This document shows, piece after piece, positions 36,406-46,652 of a stretch of DNA of 64,000 nucleotides. The translations under genes and the position numbers were made by a program. Below the pieces are notes generated by a model. That model did no database searches. It saw only the letters and a program-made list of their open reading frames with translations, and was not told where the DNA came from. The DNA is from Bdellovibrionales bacterium (GTDB taxonomy: Bacteria > Bdellovibrionota > Bdellovibrionia > Bdellovibrionales > UBA1609): assembly GCA_019695175.1 (NCBI GenBank), contig JAIBAM010000007.1, positions 1 to 64,000 of the forward strand, given 5' to 3'. The first letter of the stretch is position 1; the number at the start of each line of letters is the position of its first letter.

Positions 36406-37218
36406 TTAGGACGCACCCATTTTTTTTACTAAATCTTCCGCAATTTTTTTAAAGATTTGTCCTTCATCAGATTGAGGTTGGGATTCCACAATGGGAATTC
36501 CAGCCTCTGAAGTCAGAGCTACATGGGGATGAAAAGGAATTTGGGCCAGTTTTGAAATTTTTCTGGAATCAAGGAAGCTATCCAGTTCACCTTTTGGAAA
36601 AAGTTGAATCTTATCTGTTTGTTCATTTTGTGAAAGTCCTGAAGGGGGGATTTTCATAAAGGCCATGTTTTCAACGACACCTAATAACGGTATTTTTATT
36701 TTTTCAAACATGTCGATGGCTTTTTTTGCATCCATCAATGCAAGATTTTGTGGAGTACAAATAACAATTCCACCGTGAAGTGGGACTTTTTGAGCTAGGG
36801 TTAGGGCTACATCTCCTGTTCCTGGTGGAAGGTCGACAATAAGATAATCCAAGTGACCCCAATCCACGTCTTTGAAAAACTGATCCATAGCTTTAAATAA
36901 CATGGGGCCACGCCAAATGACGGCGGAGTCTTCCTCGATTAAAAATCCCATACTCATAAGTTTGACTCCGTACCTGACAATGGGAACCAACTGACCTTTC
37001 TCATTAACCGCTGGTTTGGTTCCCAATACACCAAAAAGACGAGGGACGCTGGGACCATAAATGTCTGTATCCAGCAGCCCCACCTGTTTTCCCAAACTTC
37101 TTAAGGCCACCGAGAGATTAGCTGCCACAGTGCTTTTACCGACACCACCCTTTCCAGAGCCTACGGCAATAATGTGTTGAATTCCTGGAACTGGGGTTTG
37201 GTGATCGAATGGATTCAT
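36406..37218 (-). CDS. mrp: Mrp/ApbC-type iron-sulfur carrier P-loop ATPase
   Basis: 270 residues. Deviant Walker A GSGKGGVGKSTVAANL, then LLDTDIYGPSVPRLFG and VDLPPGTGDVALTL, the family signatures. Mrp/ApbC proteins bind and deliver Fe-S clusters. The usual N-terminal MIP18 domain of about 100 residues is absent, and I do not see a CxxC pair in the C-terminal region (VENMAFMKIPPSG stands where VENMSxxxCPxC is usual). The cluster-binding function is therefore doubtful; it could be a variant or a partner-dependent member. The start has AAGGAT upstream. Confidence 0.88.
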   Translation of the reverse strand: MNPFDHQTPVPGIQHIIAVGSGKGGVGKSTVAANLSVALRSLGKQVGLLDTDIYGPSVPRLFGVLGTKPAVNEKGQLVPIVRYGVKLMSMGFLIEEDSAVIWRGPMLFKAMDQFFKDVDWGHLDYLIVDLPPGTGDVALTLAQKVPLHGGIVICTPQNLALMDAKKAIDMFEKIKIPLLGVVENMAFMKIPPSGLSQNEQTDKIQLFPKGELDSFLDSRKISKLAQIPFHPHVALTSEAGIPIVESQPQSDEGQIFKKIAEDLVKKMGAS

Positions 37219-37382
37219 GAGTATCCTTTTGGTTTAGACCTATTTGTTTGGGTTCTATGTATGCAACAATTTGGCAAAAAAGTCGCAGAAAAAATGTGAT
37301 AACAAGGATTCCCTAGAAGTCCTTGGGGATTGTGCTTTATATAGGACTTGATAACAGGTCTGGCAAAAGCTCATAATATATC

Positions 37383-37823
37383 ATGGGATTTTTAAATTTA
37401 GAAAATTTTTTGTGGTTTCAAGCAGGACTAGTTCTCTTCGCTCTGTTTTATTTATTTCGCAAAAATCGACCCCCTTTGATTCGGATGCGTTGGGGAAAAA
37501 GTACAGCTAAAGGTTTAGAGGGAAGTACTTTCTCCACACAAGGTTGGAAAAAAAACTATTTGGAAAATGAGTTAAGGGCCTCATATGCCACCTCGGCAAA
37601 ATCTCCTGAAAGTATGAGAAAAGTAATTAAGGAAAGAAATCTAAATGTTTATTTTAATTATAATGGTCATTCGTGGGATGCGTTTGAAGCTTTAGGAATA
37701 CCAGCCGGTAGCAGTATAACTATGGCTGAAGAGGCCTACAATCAATTCAGTTCCAAAGGAGACCCCTCGGCCCAAGAGTTTTACTCCTGTGCTATGCAGG
37801 CCATTCGGAAGTTTCAAAAATAG
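37383..37823 (+). CDS. membrane-anchored protein with a J-domain-like C-terminus
   Basis: 146 residues. One N-terminal hydrophobic helix (WFQAGLVLFALFYLF) is followed by a basic region and a C-terminal segment of about 55 residues (WDAFEALGIPAGSSITMAEEAYNQFSSKGDP). This has the shape of a DnaJ domain, in which a YxxLGV start and a helix II-III turn are normal, but the HPD motif is missing. It would sit on the cytoplasmic side if the helix is an N-terminal anchor. The gene lies between mrp (divergent) and glyS. No function can be assigned; the J-like fold is a guess from pattern. Confidence 0.5.
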   Translation: MGFLNLENFLWFQAGLVLFALFYLFRKNRPPLIRMRWGKSTAKGLEGSTFSTQGWKKNYLENELRASYATSAKSPESMRKVIKERNLNVYFNYNGHSWDAFEALGIPAGSSITMAEEAYNQFSSKGDPSAQEFYSCAMQAIRKFQK

Positions 37824-38025
37824 CTCTTCAAAACTATTTTTTATGACTTGTAATTGTCTTTAATCTTATTTGTTTTTAGCTTCTCAACTCTCGGAGAGGC
37901 GCATCTTCAAGCCGACTCTTAAAAAAATGGAATCTTGCATATATGCACCATGGGATTTTTTACTGTTTTTCCTTCCCTTACTTCATGTTATGTTCTTGGT
38001 TTTTAATAAGAAACAAGGAGTTATT

Positions 38026-39405
38026 GTGGCGATTACCAAGTTGAAAGATTTGGCAACATTGGTCTCTCTGTGTAAACGAAGAGGTTACATATTTCAGAGT
38101 AGTGAAGTCTACGGAGGTCTGAATTCCTGTTGGGACTATGGGCCGTTGGGAGCTAGTTTCAAGTACAATGTGAAGATGGCTTGGTGGAAAGCGATGACCC
38201 GCAGGGAAGATGTTGTGGGTTTAGATGCGGCCATTCTGATGCACCCCAAGGTGTGGAAGGCCTCAGGTCACGTGGATGGATTTTCAGATCCCTTGGTAGA
38301 CTGTCGTAGTTGTAAAAATCGTTTTCGTGAGGACCACGCTATTCAGATAAAAGGCCAAATCGCCTGTCCTAAATGTCAGTCTATAGATATCACTCCGCCA
38401 CGTAATTTTAACTTGATGTTTAAAACCTATATGGGTCCAATTGAGGATGAAAGCTCCGTGGTTTATTTGCGTCCAGAAACCGCCCAAGGAATCTTTGTTA
38501 ATTTTGAAAATGTGGCCTCTTCCATGCGTAAAAAAATTCCTTTTGGGGTGGCACAAATTGGAAAATCTTTCCGTAATGAAATCACTCCAGGCAACTTCAC
38601 ATTTAGAACTCGGGAATTTGAACAAATGGAAATGCAGTATTTTGTGAAACCAGGAACAGATATGGAGTGGTTTGAAAAATGGAAGAGCCTGCGATGGAAC
38701 TTTTATCAACATCTTGGTATTGAGGAAAGTAAACTTCGTTTCAAAGAACATGGACCAACTGAACTGGCCCATTACGCTCGAGCTGCTTTTGATGTGCAAT
38801 ATGAATTTCCTTTTGGCTGGCAGGAGTTGGAAGGCATTCACAATCGAAGCGATTTTGATCTTTCTCAGCACGCTAAGTTTTCAGGTAAAAAAATTGAATA
38901 CTTTGACGAACAAAGTAAAGAAAAGTTTATCCCTTACGTCATAGAGACTGCTGTAGGGTGCGATCGTTTGGCTTTGGCCCTTCTTTGTGATTCCTATCGT
39001 GAAGAAACTCTTGAATCTACAGAAGGCAGCGCTGTTGCAGAGGGCGAATCTTCTGCTCAAGAGCAGACTCAGCGAGTTGTTTTGGGCCTTTTACCTGAAC
39101 TAGCCCCTCGTAAAGTGGCTATTCTGCCCCTTTCCAAAAAAGAGCCGTTAATAGAACTAAGTCACAGACTGTTCCAACAAACTTCTGAAAATTGGGATGT
39201 TGAGTATGATGAGAGTGGGAGTATTGGTAAAAGGTATCGACGTCAGGATGAGATTGGCACTCCCTTTTGTTTAACTGTCGATTTTCAGTCTTTGGAAGAC
39301 CAAAAGGTGACCTTTCGTCACCGGGACACTATGAAACAAGATCGGGTGAGTTTAGATCAAGTGAATTCATATCTAAGTGATAAACTTAAAAAATTTATTT
39401 CCTAA
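38026..39405 (+). CDS. glyS: glycyl-tRNA synthetase (dimeric, class II)
   Basis: 459 residues from the GTG at 38026, chosen because AAGGAG is 5 bases upstream and because [24 protein letters not shown] is where GlyRS proteins begin; the frame remains open 52 codons further upstream but without homology. This is the alpha2 type, not the alpha2beta2 type of E. coli. Motifs: [11 protein letters not shown], a zinc-finger-like insert (CRSCKNRF ... IACPKCQS), [23 protein letters not shown] (motif 2) and a C-terminal anticodon-binding domain (VAILPL...). It charges tRNA-Gly. The gene is 14 bases upstream of ppdK and probably co-transcribed. Confidence 0.93.
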   Translation: MAITKLKDLATLVSLCKRRGYIFQSSEVYGGLNSCWDYGPLGASFKYNVKMAWWKAMTRREDVVGLDAAILMHPKVWKASGHVDGFSDPLVDCRSCKNRFREDHAIQIKGQIACPKCQSIDITPPRNFNLMFKTYMGPIEDESSVVYLRPETAQGIFVNFENVASSMRKKIPFGVAQIGKSFRNEITPGNFTFRTREFEQMEMQYFVKPGTDMEWFEKWKSLRWNFYQHLGIEESKLRFKEHGPTELAHYARAAFDVQYEFPFGWQELEGIHNRSDFDLSQHAKFSGKKIEYFDEQSKEKFIPYVIETAVGCDRLALALLCDSYREETLESTEGSAVAEGESSAQEQTQRVVLGLLPELAPRKVAILPLSKKEPLIELSHRLFQQTSENWDVEYDESGSIGKRYRRQDEIGTPFCLTVDFQSLEDQKVTFRHRDTMKQDRVSLDQVNSYLSDKLKKFIS

Positions 39406-39419
39406 TAAAGAAGGTGATT

Positions 39420-42107
39420 ATGATGTTACCAAATAAGTTCATTTATTTTTTTGCCGCTGAACAAGCAGAGGGTCACGCCGGGATGAAAGAACTCTTGGGG
39501 GGAAAAGGGGCGAATTTAGCCGAAATGACAGCCATGGGTTTGCCCGTACCCCCTGGTTTTACTATTTCCACAGAAATGTGTCAGGTCTTCTACCAGATGG
39601 GCCAAACTCTTCCCGTTCAGTTAAAAGAAAACGTGATGCTTGCTTTGGCAAGGGTGGAAAAAATTTTAGGAAAAAAATTTGGTGATCGTACAAATCCACT
39701 TTTAGTCAGTGTCCGTTCAGGTTCTCGCGCTAGTATGCCTGGAATGATGGATACAATTTTGAACTTAGGCTTAAATGATGAAACTGTTGTCGGACTAGCA
39801 GAACAGTCAAGGAACCCACGTTTTGCTTGGGACTCCTATCGTCGATTTATGACCATGTACTCTGATGTAGTTATGGGGATGAATTCTTCTTTGCTTGAGG
39901 TGGAATTGGAAGATCTTAAGCATAGAAAAAAATATCACAAAGATTCAGAGTTGACCGTTGAAGACCTCCAAAATTTAATTGAAAGATATAAATTTCAAAT
40001 TCATGAATCCACAGGCCAAACCTTTCCAAGAGATCCCGTGGAACAACTTTGGGGGGCTATTCAGGCGGTTTTTCGCTCTTGGAACACTCCTCGGGCGCTC
40101 ACCTATCGCGAGCTCCATGGCTATCCGGATTCATGGGGTACCGCTGTGAATATTCAGGCCATGGTTTTTGGCAATTTGGGTGATGATAGTGCCACAGGGG
40201 TGGCCTTTACTCGAAACCCTTCTACAGGGGAAAAGGCATTTTTTGGTGAATTTCTCACCAACGCTCAAGGGGAAGATGTGGTTGCTGGAATTAGGACTCC
40301 TTTGCCATTGACCCGACAAAATGCATTGAAGTCTTCTGAAAAAGGAGCAACGAGTGGTTCACTTGAGGAAATCATGCCGGAGGCCTTTGCCCAGCTCGAA
40401 GCTATTTATCAAAGATTGGAAAAACACTACCGCGATATGCAGGACATTGAATTTACAATTGAGCGAGGCAAGTTATTCATGTTGCAAACCAGAAATGGTA
40501 AAAGAACAGCCCGTGCTGCAGTAAAAATTGCCTGCGATATGTTGGATGAGAAATTAATTACAGAACAGGAAGCTTTATTGCGAGTTTCTCCCCAGAGTTT
40601 AGATCAGCTTTTACATCCAACTTTAGATCCAAAAGATAAGAAAATTAATTTGGCGAAGGGCTTACCAGCTTCGCCTGGGGGAGCTAGTGGACAAGTTGTT
40701 TTTTCCAGTGAAATGGCTGCTGAATGGGCAAAAGATGGAAAAAAAGTTATCTTAGTTAGGGTTGAAACTTCTCCTGAGGATATTGACGGAATGATTGCAG
40801 CTCAAGGTGTTTTGACCACCCGTGGAGGGATGACTTCCCACGCTGCGGTTGTAGCCAGGGGCATGGGAAAGTGTTGTGTTGCAGGATGTGGTGAGGCGGA
40901 AGTAGATTATAGAAATAACGAAATGCGAGCTAATGGCTTTGTTGTTAAGCAGGGTGATCTCATCACTTTAGATGGTGGGACTGGAGAAGTTTTTCTAGGA
41001 CAAGTTAATACCATACAACCCTCCCTTGATGGGGATTTCGAACGTGTTATGAAAATGGCAGATAAATATCGTAAGCTTGGTTTAAGAGCCAATGCTGACA
41101 CTCCTCATGATGCTCGAGTGGCACGGGATTTTGGAGCCGAAGGGATTGGGCTCTGCCGCACAGAACATATGTTTTTTGGTCCCGACCGTATTGACGTGGT
41201 TAGAAAAATGATCTTAGCGCAAACTCGGGAAGAAAGGGTGGCCGCGCTTGATCAACTGCTGCCCATGCAAAAAAGTGACTTTATTGGGATTTTCCAAGCT
41301 ATGTCGGGGTTTCCCGTCACAATTCGATTGTTAGATCCACCGCTTCATGAATTTCTTCCTCATAGTGAGGGTGAAACTAAAGAATTGGCTCAACGTTTGG
41401 GTTGGAGCTTGGAGCAGGTGCAAATTAAAGTTCGTAATTTGAAAGAATTCAATCCCATGCTAGGCCACAGAGGTTGTCGCTTGGCGATTACCTATCCTGA
41501 GATCTACCAAATGCAAGTGAGAGCTATCGCAGAGGCCGTTCTCGCTGTGAAAGGCAAAGCAACTGTCAAACCTGAAATTATGATTCCTATTGTTGGCACG
41601 GAAGGCGAGCTGAAAAGGATGAAAGCCTTAGTAGATCATGAAATTAAAACCGTGCAAAACCAGCACAGTGCTACATTCGACTATCAGGTGGGCACCATGA
41701 TTGAGTTGCCTCGCGCTGCATTGATCGCCGATGAACTGGCACAGAGTGCAGAATTTTTTAGTTTTGGAACCAATGATTTGACTCAAACAACAATGGGTAT
41801 CTCTCGAGATGATGCGGGACGCTTTTTAGGAACCTATGTCTCTGAGGGAATTTTGGAGGCCGATCCATTTACCACAATTGATCAAAAAGGTGTTGGCAAA
41901 CTTGTTGAAAAAGCGGTTGAATTAGGTCGAGGGATTCGTTCAAATATTAAGCTGGGAATTTGTGGTGAGCATGGTGGAGATCCTGAAAGTGTTAAGTATT
42001 TTAACTCCATAGGATTACATTATGTAAGTTGCTCACCGTATCGTGTTCCCATTGCACGATTAGCAGCTGCCCAAGCAGCGCTTCAACAACGGAAGGTTGA
42101 GCATTGA
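39420..42107 (+). CDS. ppdK: pyruvate, phosphate dikinase
   Basis: 895 residues, normal for the family. It interconverts pyruvate + ATP + Pi and PEP + AMP + PPi. The N-terminal nucleotide-binding domain starts with GGKGANLAEMTAMGLPVPPGFTI; the central domain carries the phospho-His in TTRGGMTSHAAVVARGMGK with the regulatory Thr beside it; the C-terminal PEP/pyruvate barrel has SFGTNDLTQ and LGICGEHGGDP. The start is one of two adjacent ATGs; 39420 has AGAAGG 6 bases upstream. No PPDK regulatory protein gene is nearby. The stop overlaps the TTG start of smc. Confidence 0.95.
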   Translation: MMLPNKFIYFFAAEQAEGHAGMKELLGGKGANLAEMTAMGLPVPPGFTISTEMCQVFYQMGQTLPVQLKENVMLALARVEKILGKKFGDRTNPLLVSVRSGSRASMPGMMDTILNLGLNDETVVGLAEQSRNPRFAWDSYRRFMTMYSDVVMGMNSSLLEVELEDLKHRKKYHKDSELTVEDLQNLIERYKFQIHESTGQTFPRDPVEQLWGAIQAVFRSWNTPRALTYRELHGYPDSWGTAVNIQAMVFGNLGDDSATGVAFTRNPSTGEKAFFGEFLTNAQGEDVVAGIRTPLPLTRQNALKSSEKGATSGSLEEIMPEAFAQLEAIYQRLEKHYRDMQDIEFTIERGKLFMLQTRNGKRTARAAVKIACDMLDEKLITEQEALLRVSPQSLDQLLHPTLDPKDKKINLAKGLPASPGGASGQVVFSSEMAAEWAKDGKKVILVRVETSPEDIDGMIAAQGVLTTRGGMTSHAAVVARGMGKCCVAGCGEAEVDYRNNEMRANGFVVKQGDLITLDGGTGEVFLGQVNTIQPSLDGDFERVMKMADKYRKLGLRANADTPHDARVARDFGAEGIGLCRTEHMFFGPDRIDVVRKMILAQTREERVAALDQLLPMQKSDFIGIFQAMSGFPVTIRLLDPPLHEFLPHSEGETKELAQRLGWSLEQVQIKVRNLKEFNPMLGHRGCRLAITYPEIYQMQVRAIAEAVLAVKGKATVKPEIMIPIVGTEGELKRMKALVDHEIKTVQNQHSATFDYQVGTMIELPRAALIADELAQSAEFFSFGTNDLTQTTMGISRDDAGRFLGTYVSEGILEADPFTTIDQKGVGKLVEKAVELGRGIRSNIKLGICGEHGGDPESVKYFNSIGLHYVSCSPYRVPIARLAAAQAALQQRKVEH

Positions 42108-45100
42108 GAATTAAAAAATTAGAACTCTGTGGGTTTAAATCGTTTAAAGATCGTACCGTCATACATTTTGATCAGGGGATTACTGGAATTGTAGGCCCCA
42201 ATGGGTGCGGCAAGTCAAACATCGTGGATGCTTTGGTATGGGTTATGGGTGAGATGTCGGCCAAACATCTCAGAGGATCCAGCATGGAAGATGTGATATT
42301 TGCTGGGGCTGATGGATATGCTCCGATGGGTATGGCTGAAGTCAGTCTTACTTTGGAGAATGATGGGGGTCTCTTTCCAGCTCAGTATGCCAAGCTCTCA
42401 GAGTTGATGTTAACTCGACGTTTATTGCGTTCAGGGGAATCCACTTATTTGATCAATAAAGAGCCGGCTCGTCTTCGAGATATTCAAGAAGTTTTTATGG
42501 ATACGGGTGCGGGATCTAAGGGGTTCTCTATTGTTGAACAAGGTGCCATAGGAAAAATTATTACCTCCAAGCCTGAGGACCGACGAGTTCTGATTGAAGA
42601 AGCTGCAGGGATCACAAAATTTCGAGCTCGCAAAAAAGAATCCCAAAGAAAATTAGAATCAACAGATCAGAACTTGGTTCGACTTCAAGACATTTTGTCT
42701 GAACAAAAAAGACAGTTGGATAGTTTGCAACGTCAGGCTCAAAGGGCCGAAAGGTATCGTAATTTAAAAAGAGAACTTCAGGAAAAAGAACTTTGGCTTT
42801 TTTCACAAAATTATCTCAGGAATCATGGGGAAGTTTTACAGTGCGGTAAAGTGTTGGAGCACTTAGACGTGACCATTGCAGGGAATGAATCCTCTTTAAG
42901 CCAAGTTGAGTCTCAGTTGCAAAGTCATAAACTGGAACTGTTGGAAAATGAAAAAAATGTCAATGAACAACAAACCTTATCTCAGCAAAAAACCTTGGAA
43001 GTGCAAAACCTTGAGAAAGAGATTCGGGAATTGAAGTTTGAAATTGAACAGGCACGAAGAAGTGAAGCGATGTCGGGTCAGGTTAAAAGTCAATATCAAG
43101 CTCGAGAGCAGGCACTCATTCTTCAGGAGAATGAGTTAGGTGAGAAATATTCTCAAAGCCAAACCACGGCGGCAGAATTAACTCAGCAGTATGAAGTCCA
43201 ACTCGCAATATTCAAAGAAATGCAGCAAAGTATTAAACAAATAGATGAGGACTTAACTCAAAGTCGTCGTGAAATGTTTACGGTTTCGCAAAGTGAGTCC
43301 CAGTTGTCGGCCCGTGAGACCATTCTTTTGGAAAAAACTGCAGAATTAGAATTTCGTTTAGAAACTGCAAGAGCCATTTCATTAGATTTAGAAAAACAGT
43401 GTAAAGATTTAGAGAAGCGTTATCAACGGATTCATAACCAGTTAGACGGGGAACGTCAGCTTCAGTTTGATATTATGAAAGATGTGGAAAACTTCCAATC
43501 CAATGTGGAGTCTCTTAAACATCAAGTGCTGGAGCGCCATCAAGAGATAGAAAAGTTTAAAGACGAACTTAATGCCGTCACTAGTCGACTCTACGGTTTG
43601 GAAAATCTACAGACGAATTTTGAGGGATTCGCTGAAGGGGCTAAAAACGTCATGATGTGGCAAAGAAGCCGCCAGTCCCTTAGGGCCGATGGTTCTTCGG
43701 AAATTAATATTGAGTTTCAGCCGGTGGCTGAGGTTATTGAAGTTCCAGCCCAATATGAAATGGCAATGGAAGCAACTCTTGGCCAAAGATTACAGTTATT
43801 ACTCTCTAAATCCGGAGATGCAGCCTTGGGGGCCGTGGGCTATTTAAAGGAAAATAAAGGGGGAAGATCCAGTTTTGCAACAGAGGAATGGCTTCATGAG
43901 CCTTCGTTTTCTGAGGATTCAGCGCAAAAGTTGAGAGAACAAAAAGGAGTTATTGGATTTTTAGAAAATGTAATTGAGGTTCCTGACTCTTTTAAAGCTC
44001 AAGTACATCCATTTTTAAGTCGTGTGGTCATGGTAGAGAGTTTAAATTGTGCCATGAACTTAAGGCAGCAATTTAAAGGCTATACTTATGTCACTCTCGA
44101 CGGGGACACTTTATCTTTTGATGGGGTACTTACCGGTGGGACAACGGAACAAGTGGAGACCGGGGTTTTGAAAAGAAGAAGGGAAATCAAGGAACTTTCT
44201 TTGTCCAGAAATGAATTGTCTGGAAAATTAGCTTTATCCCAAGCTTTACATAAAAAATTGGAAAATCAATTAAAGTCCGTCAATGATGACTTGGAAAAAT
44301 CCCATTCGAAACAAAATGAAAAAGAACTGACTATTTTGGCCCTCAAAAAAGATTCAGAACGGGCAGAGATTGAATTTAATAATGGTAAAAAAGCTTGGGA
44401 GCGACAAAAACAGGATGTGGCCAAGGATGAAGTTCAACTTTTGAATACTCAAAATGACCTTGAAACAATTAAGGAAAAGCTTGTAGATTTAAGGTCCCAG
44501 TCACTTTCTCTGACTGAAAAAGTAGAACAATTGACCAAAAAATACAATGAATCCAGTGAGTGCCGGGAAGATTTAAATCGAGTGGTAACGACCCTTCAAG
44601 TTGAATCTGGGGCCAAGCTAAAGGAATCCCTGAGTCTAAAAAATCAACTGAATGTGGTCACAGATTCTTTACGTGAAGTGCAGGAGCAATTAGAGAAAAT
44701 GAGTGAGGACTCCTTAAAAAATAATACTTCGCTTTCCAATCATCAAATTGCTTTAGAACATAGGACTGTAGAGTTAGAACAAAAAATCCGTGAAAATCAT
44801 TCGATGCAACAAGTGCTGGCTGATTGCCGCAATCAATTTGAAATCAAGGCACAAAAAACTCAGGAAATGCAAAAAAATGTTACTGAACTCTATCATCAGT
44901 TGAACTCAGAAAAAACGGAGCTAGGTGAGTTGAAGCTTAAAAATGAGCAGCTGAAAATGAAAGAAAAATATTTGCAGGACCAAATTTATGAACGCTATGG
45001 GTTGGTTTTGTCGGATTATGTCAGCAATGTGGTGCTTTCTAATGATTCAGAGTCTATGACGAAAACAGAAGAGGAACTTAAAGAATTAAAAGAAAAAATG

Positions 45101-45733
45101 AATAAAATTGGTGAGGTGAATCTGTCCGCTATCCAGGAATATGATGACTTGATGAATCGTTCACAATTTTTAAATCAACAATATCAGGATTTGATTCAAG
45201 CCAAGGATCAGCTCAAAAAAGTGATTGAAAGAATCAATAAAATTTGTACTAAAAGATTTAAAGAAACATTTGATCAGGTGAATGAAAGGTTTATGAAAGT
45301 TTTCCCAGTTCTTTTTGGTGGAGGTGAGGCACGGTTGATTTTGATTGAGGATCCTGAAAAGGAAGATGTGGGGATTGATATTGTTTCTCGGCCTCCAGGA
45401 AAAAAAATGCAGAATGTAACTCTTTTAAGTGGAGGGGAAAAAGCACTTACCGCGGTTTCTCTGATTTTTTCAATCTTCTTGGTTAAGCCATCCCCATTTT
45501 GTCTTTTAGATGAGGTCGATGCCCCACTCGATGATGCCAATGTTTTCCGTTTCAATGATTTAGTTAAGGAAATGGCAAAACGCAGTCAAATTATTGTCGT
45601 GACTCACAACAAATATACTATGAGGGTGAATAATAAACTCTATGGCGTAACGATGGAAGAAAAAGGGGTTTCTAAAATGGTATCTGTTAGTTTGGATAAT
45701 GTGGCGCAAATGGAAAAATTTGCTTCTGCGTGA
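42104..45733 (+). CDS. smc: chromosome segregation protein SMC
   Basis: 1209 residues. The Walker A motif GPNGCGKSN is near residue 32, and the C-terminal head has the ABC signature LLSGGEKALTAV and Walker B CLLDEVDAPLDDAN, followed by the His switch VVTHNKYTM. Long coiled coils (about 170-510 and 670-1020) flank a hinge at about 515-660, where GYLKENKGGRSSF and the glycine-rich SFDGVLTGGT occur. With ScpAB it would form the condensin complex. The start is TTG overlapping the ppdK stop by four bases, with GGAAGG upstream. The scpA and scpB genes are not in this window. Confidence 0.96.
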   Translation: MRIKKLELCGFKSFKDRTVIHFDQGITGIVGPNGCGKSNIVDALVWVMGEMSAKHLRGSSMEDVIFAGADGYAPMGMAEVSLTLENDGGLFPAQYAKLSELMLTRRLLRSGESTYLINKEPARLRDIQEVFMDTGAGSKGFSIVEQGAIGKIITSKPEDRRVLIEEAAGITKFRARKKESQRKLESTDQNLVRLQDILSEQKRQLDSLQRQAQRAERYRNLKRELQEKELWLFSQNYLRNHGEVLQCGKVLEHLDVTIAGNESSLSQVESQLQSHKLELLENEKNVNEQQTLSQQKTLEVQNLEKEIRELKFEIEQARRSEAMSGQVKSQYQAREQALILQENELGEKYSQSQTTAAELTQQYEVQLAIFKEMQQSIKQIDEDLTQSRREMFTVSQSESQLSARETILLEKTAELEFRLETARAISLDLEKQCKDLEKRYQRIHNQLDGERQLQFDIMKDVENFQSNVESLKHQVLERHQEIEKFKDELNAVTSRLYGLENLQTNFEGFAEGAKNVMMWQRSRQSLRADGSSEINIEFQPVAEVIEVPAQYEMAMEATLGQRLQLLLSKSGDAALGAVGYLKENKGGRSSFATEEWLHEPSFSEDSAQKLREQKGVIGFLENVIEVPDSFKAQVHPFLSRVVMVESLNCAMNLRQQFKGYTYVTLDGDTLSFDGVLTGGTTEQVETGVLKRRREIKELSLSRNELSGKLALSQALHKKLENQLKSVNDDLEKSHSKQNEKELTILALKKDSERAEIEFNNGKKAWERQKQDVAKDEVQLLNTQNDLETIKEKLVDLRSQSLSLTEKVEQLTKKYNESSECREDLNRVVTTLQVESGAKLKESLSLKNQLNVVTDSLREVQEQLEKMSEDSLKNNTSLSNHQIALEHRTVELEQKIRENHSMQQVLADCRNQFEIKAQKTQEMQKNVTELYHQLNSEKTELGELKLKNEQLKMKEKYLQDQIYERYGLVLSDYVSNVVLSNDSESMTKTEEELKELKEKMNKIGEVNLSAIQEYDDLMNRSQFLNQQYQDLIQAKDQLKKVIERINKICTKRFKETFDQVNERFMKVFPVLFGGGEARLILIEDPEKEDVGIDIVSRPPGKKMQNVTLLSGGEKALTAVSLIFSIFLVKPSPFCLLDEVDAPLDDANVFRFNDLVKEMAKRSQIIVVTHNKYTMRVNNKLYGVTMEEKGVSKMVSVSLDNVAQMEKFASA

Positions 45734-45758
45734 GATGAGGTTTTTTTGCGAGACAACA

Positions 45759-45819
45759 CCATTAATCTCTAACGTCATTTATTTCTAACGCCAACTAACG
45801 CCATTAATCTCTAACGCCA
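45759..45819 (-). repeat. imperfect tandem repeat at the stop codon of the comEC MBL gene
   Basis: On the minus strand four units based on GRCGTTAG follow one another: GGCGTTAGAGATTAAT, GGCGTTAGTT, GGCGTTAGAAATAAAT and GACGTTAGAGATTAAT. The first unit encodes the last residues (GVRD) and the stop of the MBL-domain gene; the others are just downstream, in the gap to the convergent smc. Confidence 0.75.
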
Positions 45820-46580
45820 ATAGATCCCCAGTCTTGGGTACTTAACGTGGGGACACCATGACCTCTCAAACGAGTAACCACTTCTCCATGAGGATGGTGA
45901 TATTTCTTAAATCGAGCTGAGGCCACGGCTAAATAAAGTAAGGGTGTGTGATTGAGTAGATCTTCTGATGTACTGGTTCGACTTCCATGGTGACCCAGAA
46001 CAAGGACTTTTGCTGATTGTATTGGTAGTATCTCATCCCATTTTTTTTCTTGGTGAGTGGGTGAGTCTCCAGGGATAAGCCACTTTTTCCAAAGAATGAC
46101 ACTGCTAAGGTCATTGGCAGTTAGCTTTTTGTGTTTTGTTAGGGGCAGGTTTGGATTCCATAATAAATAAGAAGAGTAAGGGTTCGTGTTACAGAGGGGG
46201 AGCCTTTTTATCTTCATCAGTTTTTTTGAGGAGGTTGGTCCCACTGGCATCTGTACCAAACAAACATTTTCCACGAGCTGTGTCAGTTTATTTGCAAAAC
46301 TAATATGGTCTTGATCCCAATGGGAGAGCCAGAGTTGATTTATTTTATGTAAGCATAAAGATTTGATTTTTTTTTGGGGGAAATATTCTCCACCAGCATC
46401 AAAGTGATTACATTTGTTAAATGAGACATGAGTTATCCATTGGCCTTGCCCCACATCCCAAATATAAAACATATTTAAATTTTCAACTGGAAGAATATGA
46501 GGCCATAAAACAATAAGTGTAAAAACAAAAAAGGAAACCAATAGAAGTTTTTTGATGCCCCAATCTTTTGCCGATTCCAA
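45804..46580 (-). CDS. ComEC C-terminal part: metallo-beta-lactamase-fold domain as a separate protein
   Basis: 258 residues. One membrane helix near the N-terminus (LLLVSFFVFTLIVLWPHIL) is followed by an MBL-fold domain matching the C-terminus of ComEC: IWDVGQGQWI, HFDAGG, the metal-binding LSHWDQDHISF, VLVLGHHGSRTSTSEDLL and LSTQDWGSIGV. In full-length ComEC this domain is thought to degrade the non-transported DNA strand. Here it is separate: the start is TTG with AAGGA upstream, and the frame has a TAA two codons before it, so it is not simply a frameshifted continuation of the upstream gene. It lies 72 bases after the competence-domain gene on the same strand. Confidence 0.8.
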   Translation of the reverse strand: MESAKDWGIKKLLLVSFFVFTLIVLWPHILPVENLNMFYIWDVGQGQWITHVSFNKCNHFDAGGEYFPQKKIKSLCLHKINQLWLSHWDQDHISFANKLTQLVENVCLVQMPVGPTSSKKLMKIKRLPLCNTNPYSSYLLWNPNLPLTKHKKLTANDLSSVILWKKWLIPGDSPTHQEKKWDEILPIQSAKVLVLGHHGSRTSTSEDLLNHTPLLYLAVASARFKKYHHPHGEVVTRLRGHGVPTLSTQDWGSIGVRD

Positions 46581-46652
46581 AAATTATAGTCCTTATCCCG
46601 TTTTTGAGCACGGGCGGCACCCGTTTTATGAAATTTTGCAATTAATATTACT

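Noticed and set aside
37870-38025. N-terminal extension of glycyl-tRNA synthetase with a hydrophobic segment
   Set aside because: An ideal AAGGAG precedes the GTG at 38026, where the family normally starts; the upstream part has no homology.
38284-38871. 195-codon minus-strand frame
   Set aside because: Antisense shadow of glyS; the plus-strand product is clearly conserved.
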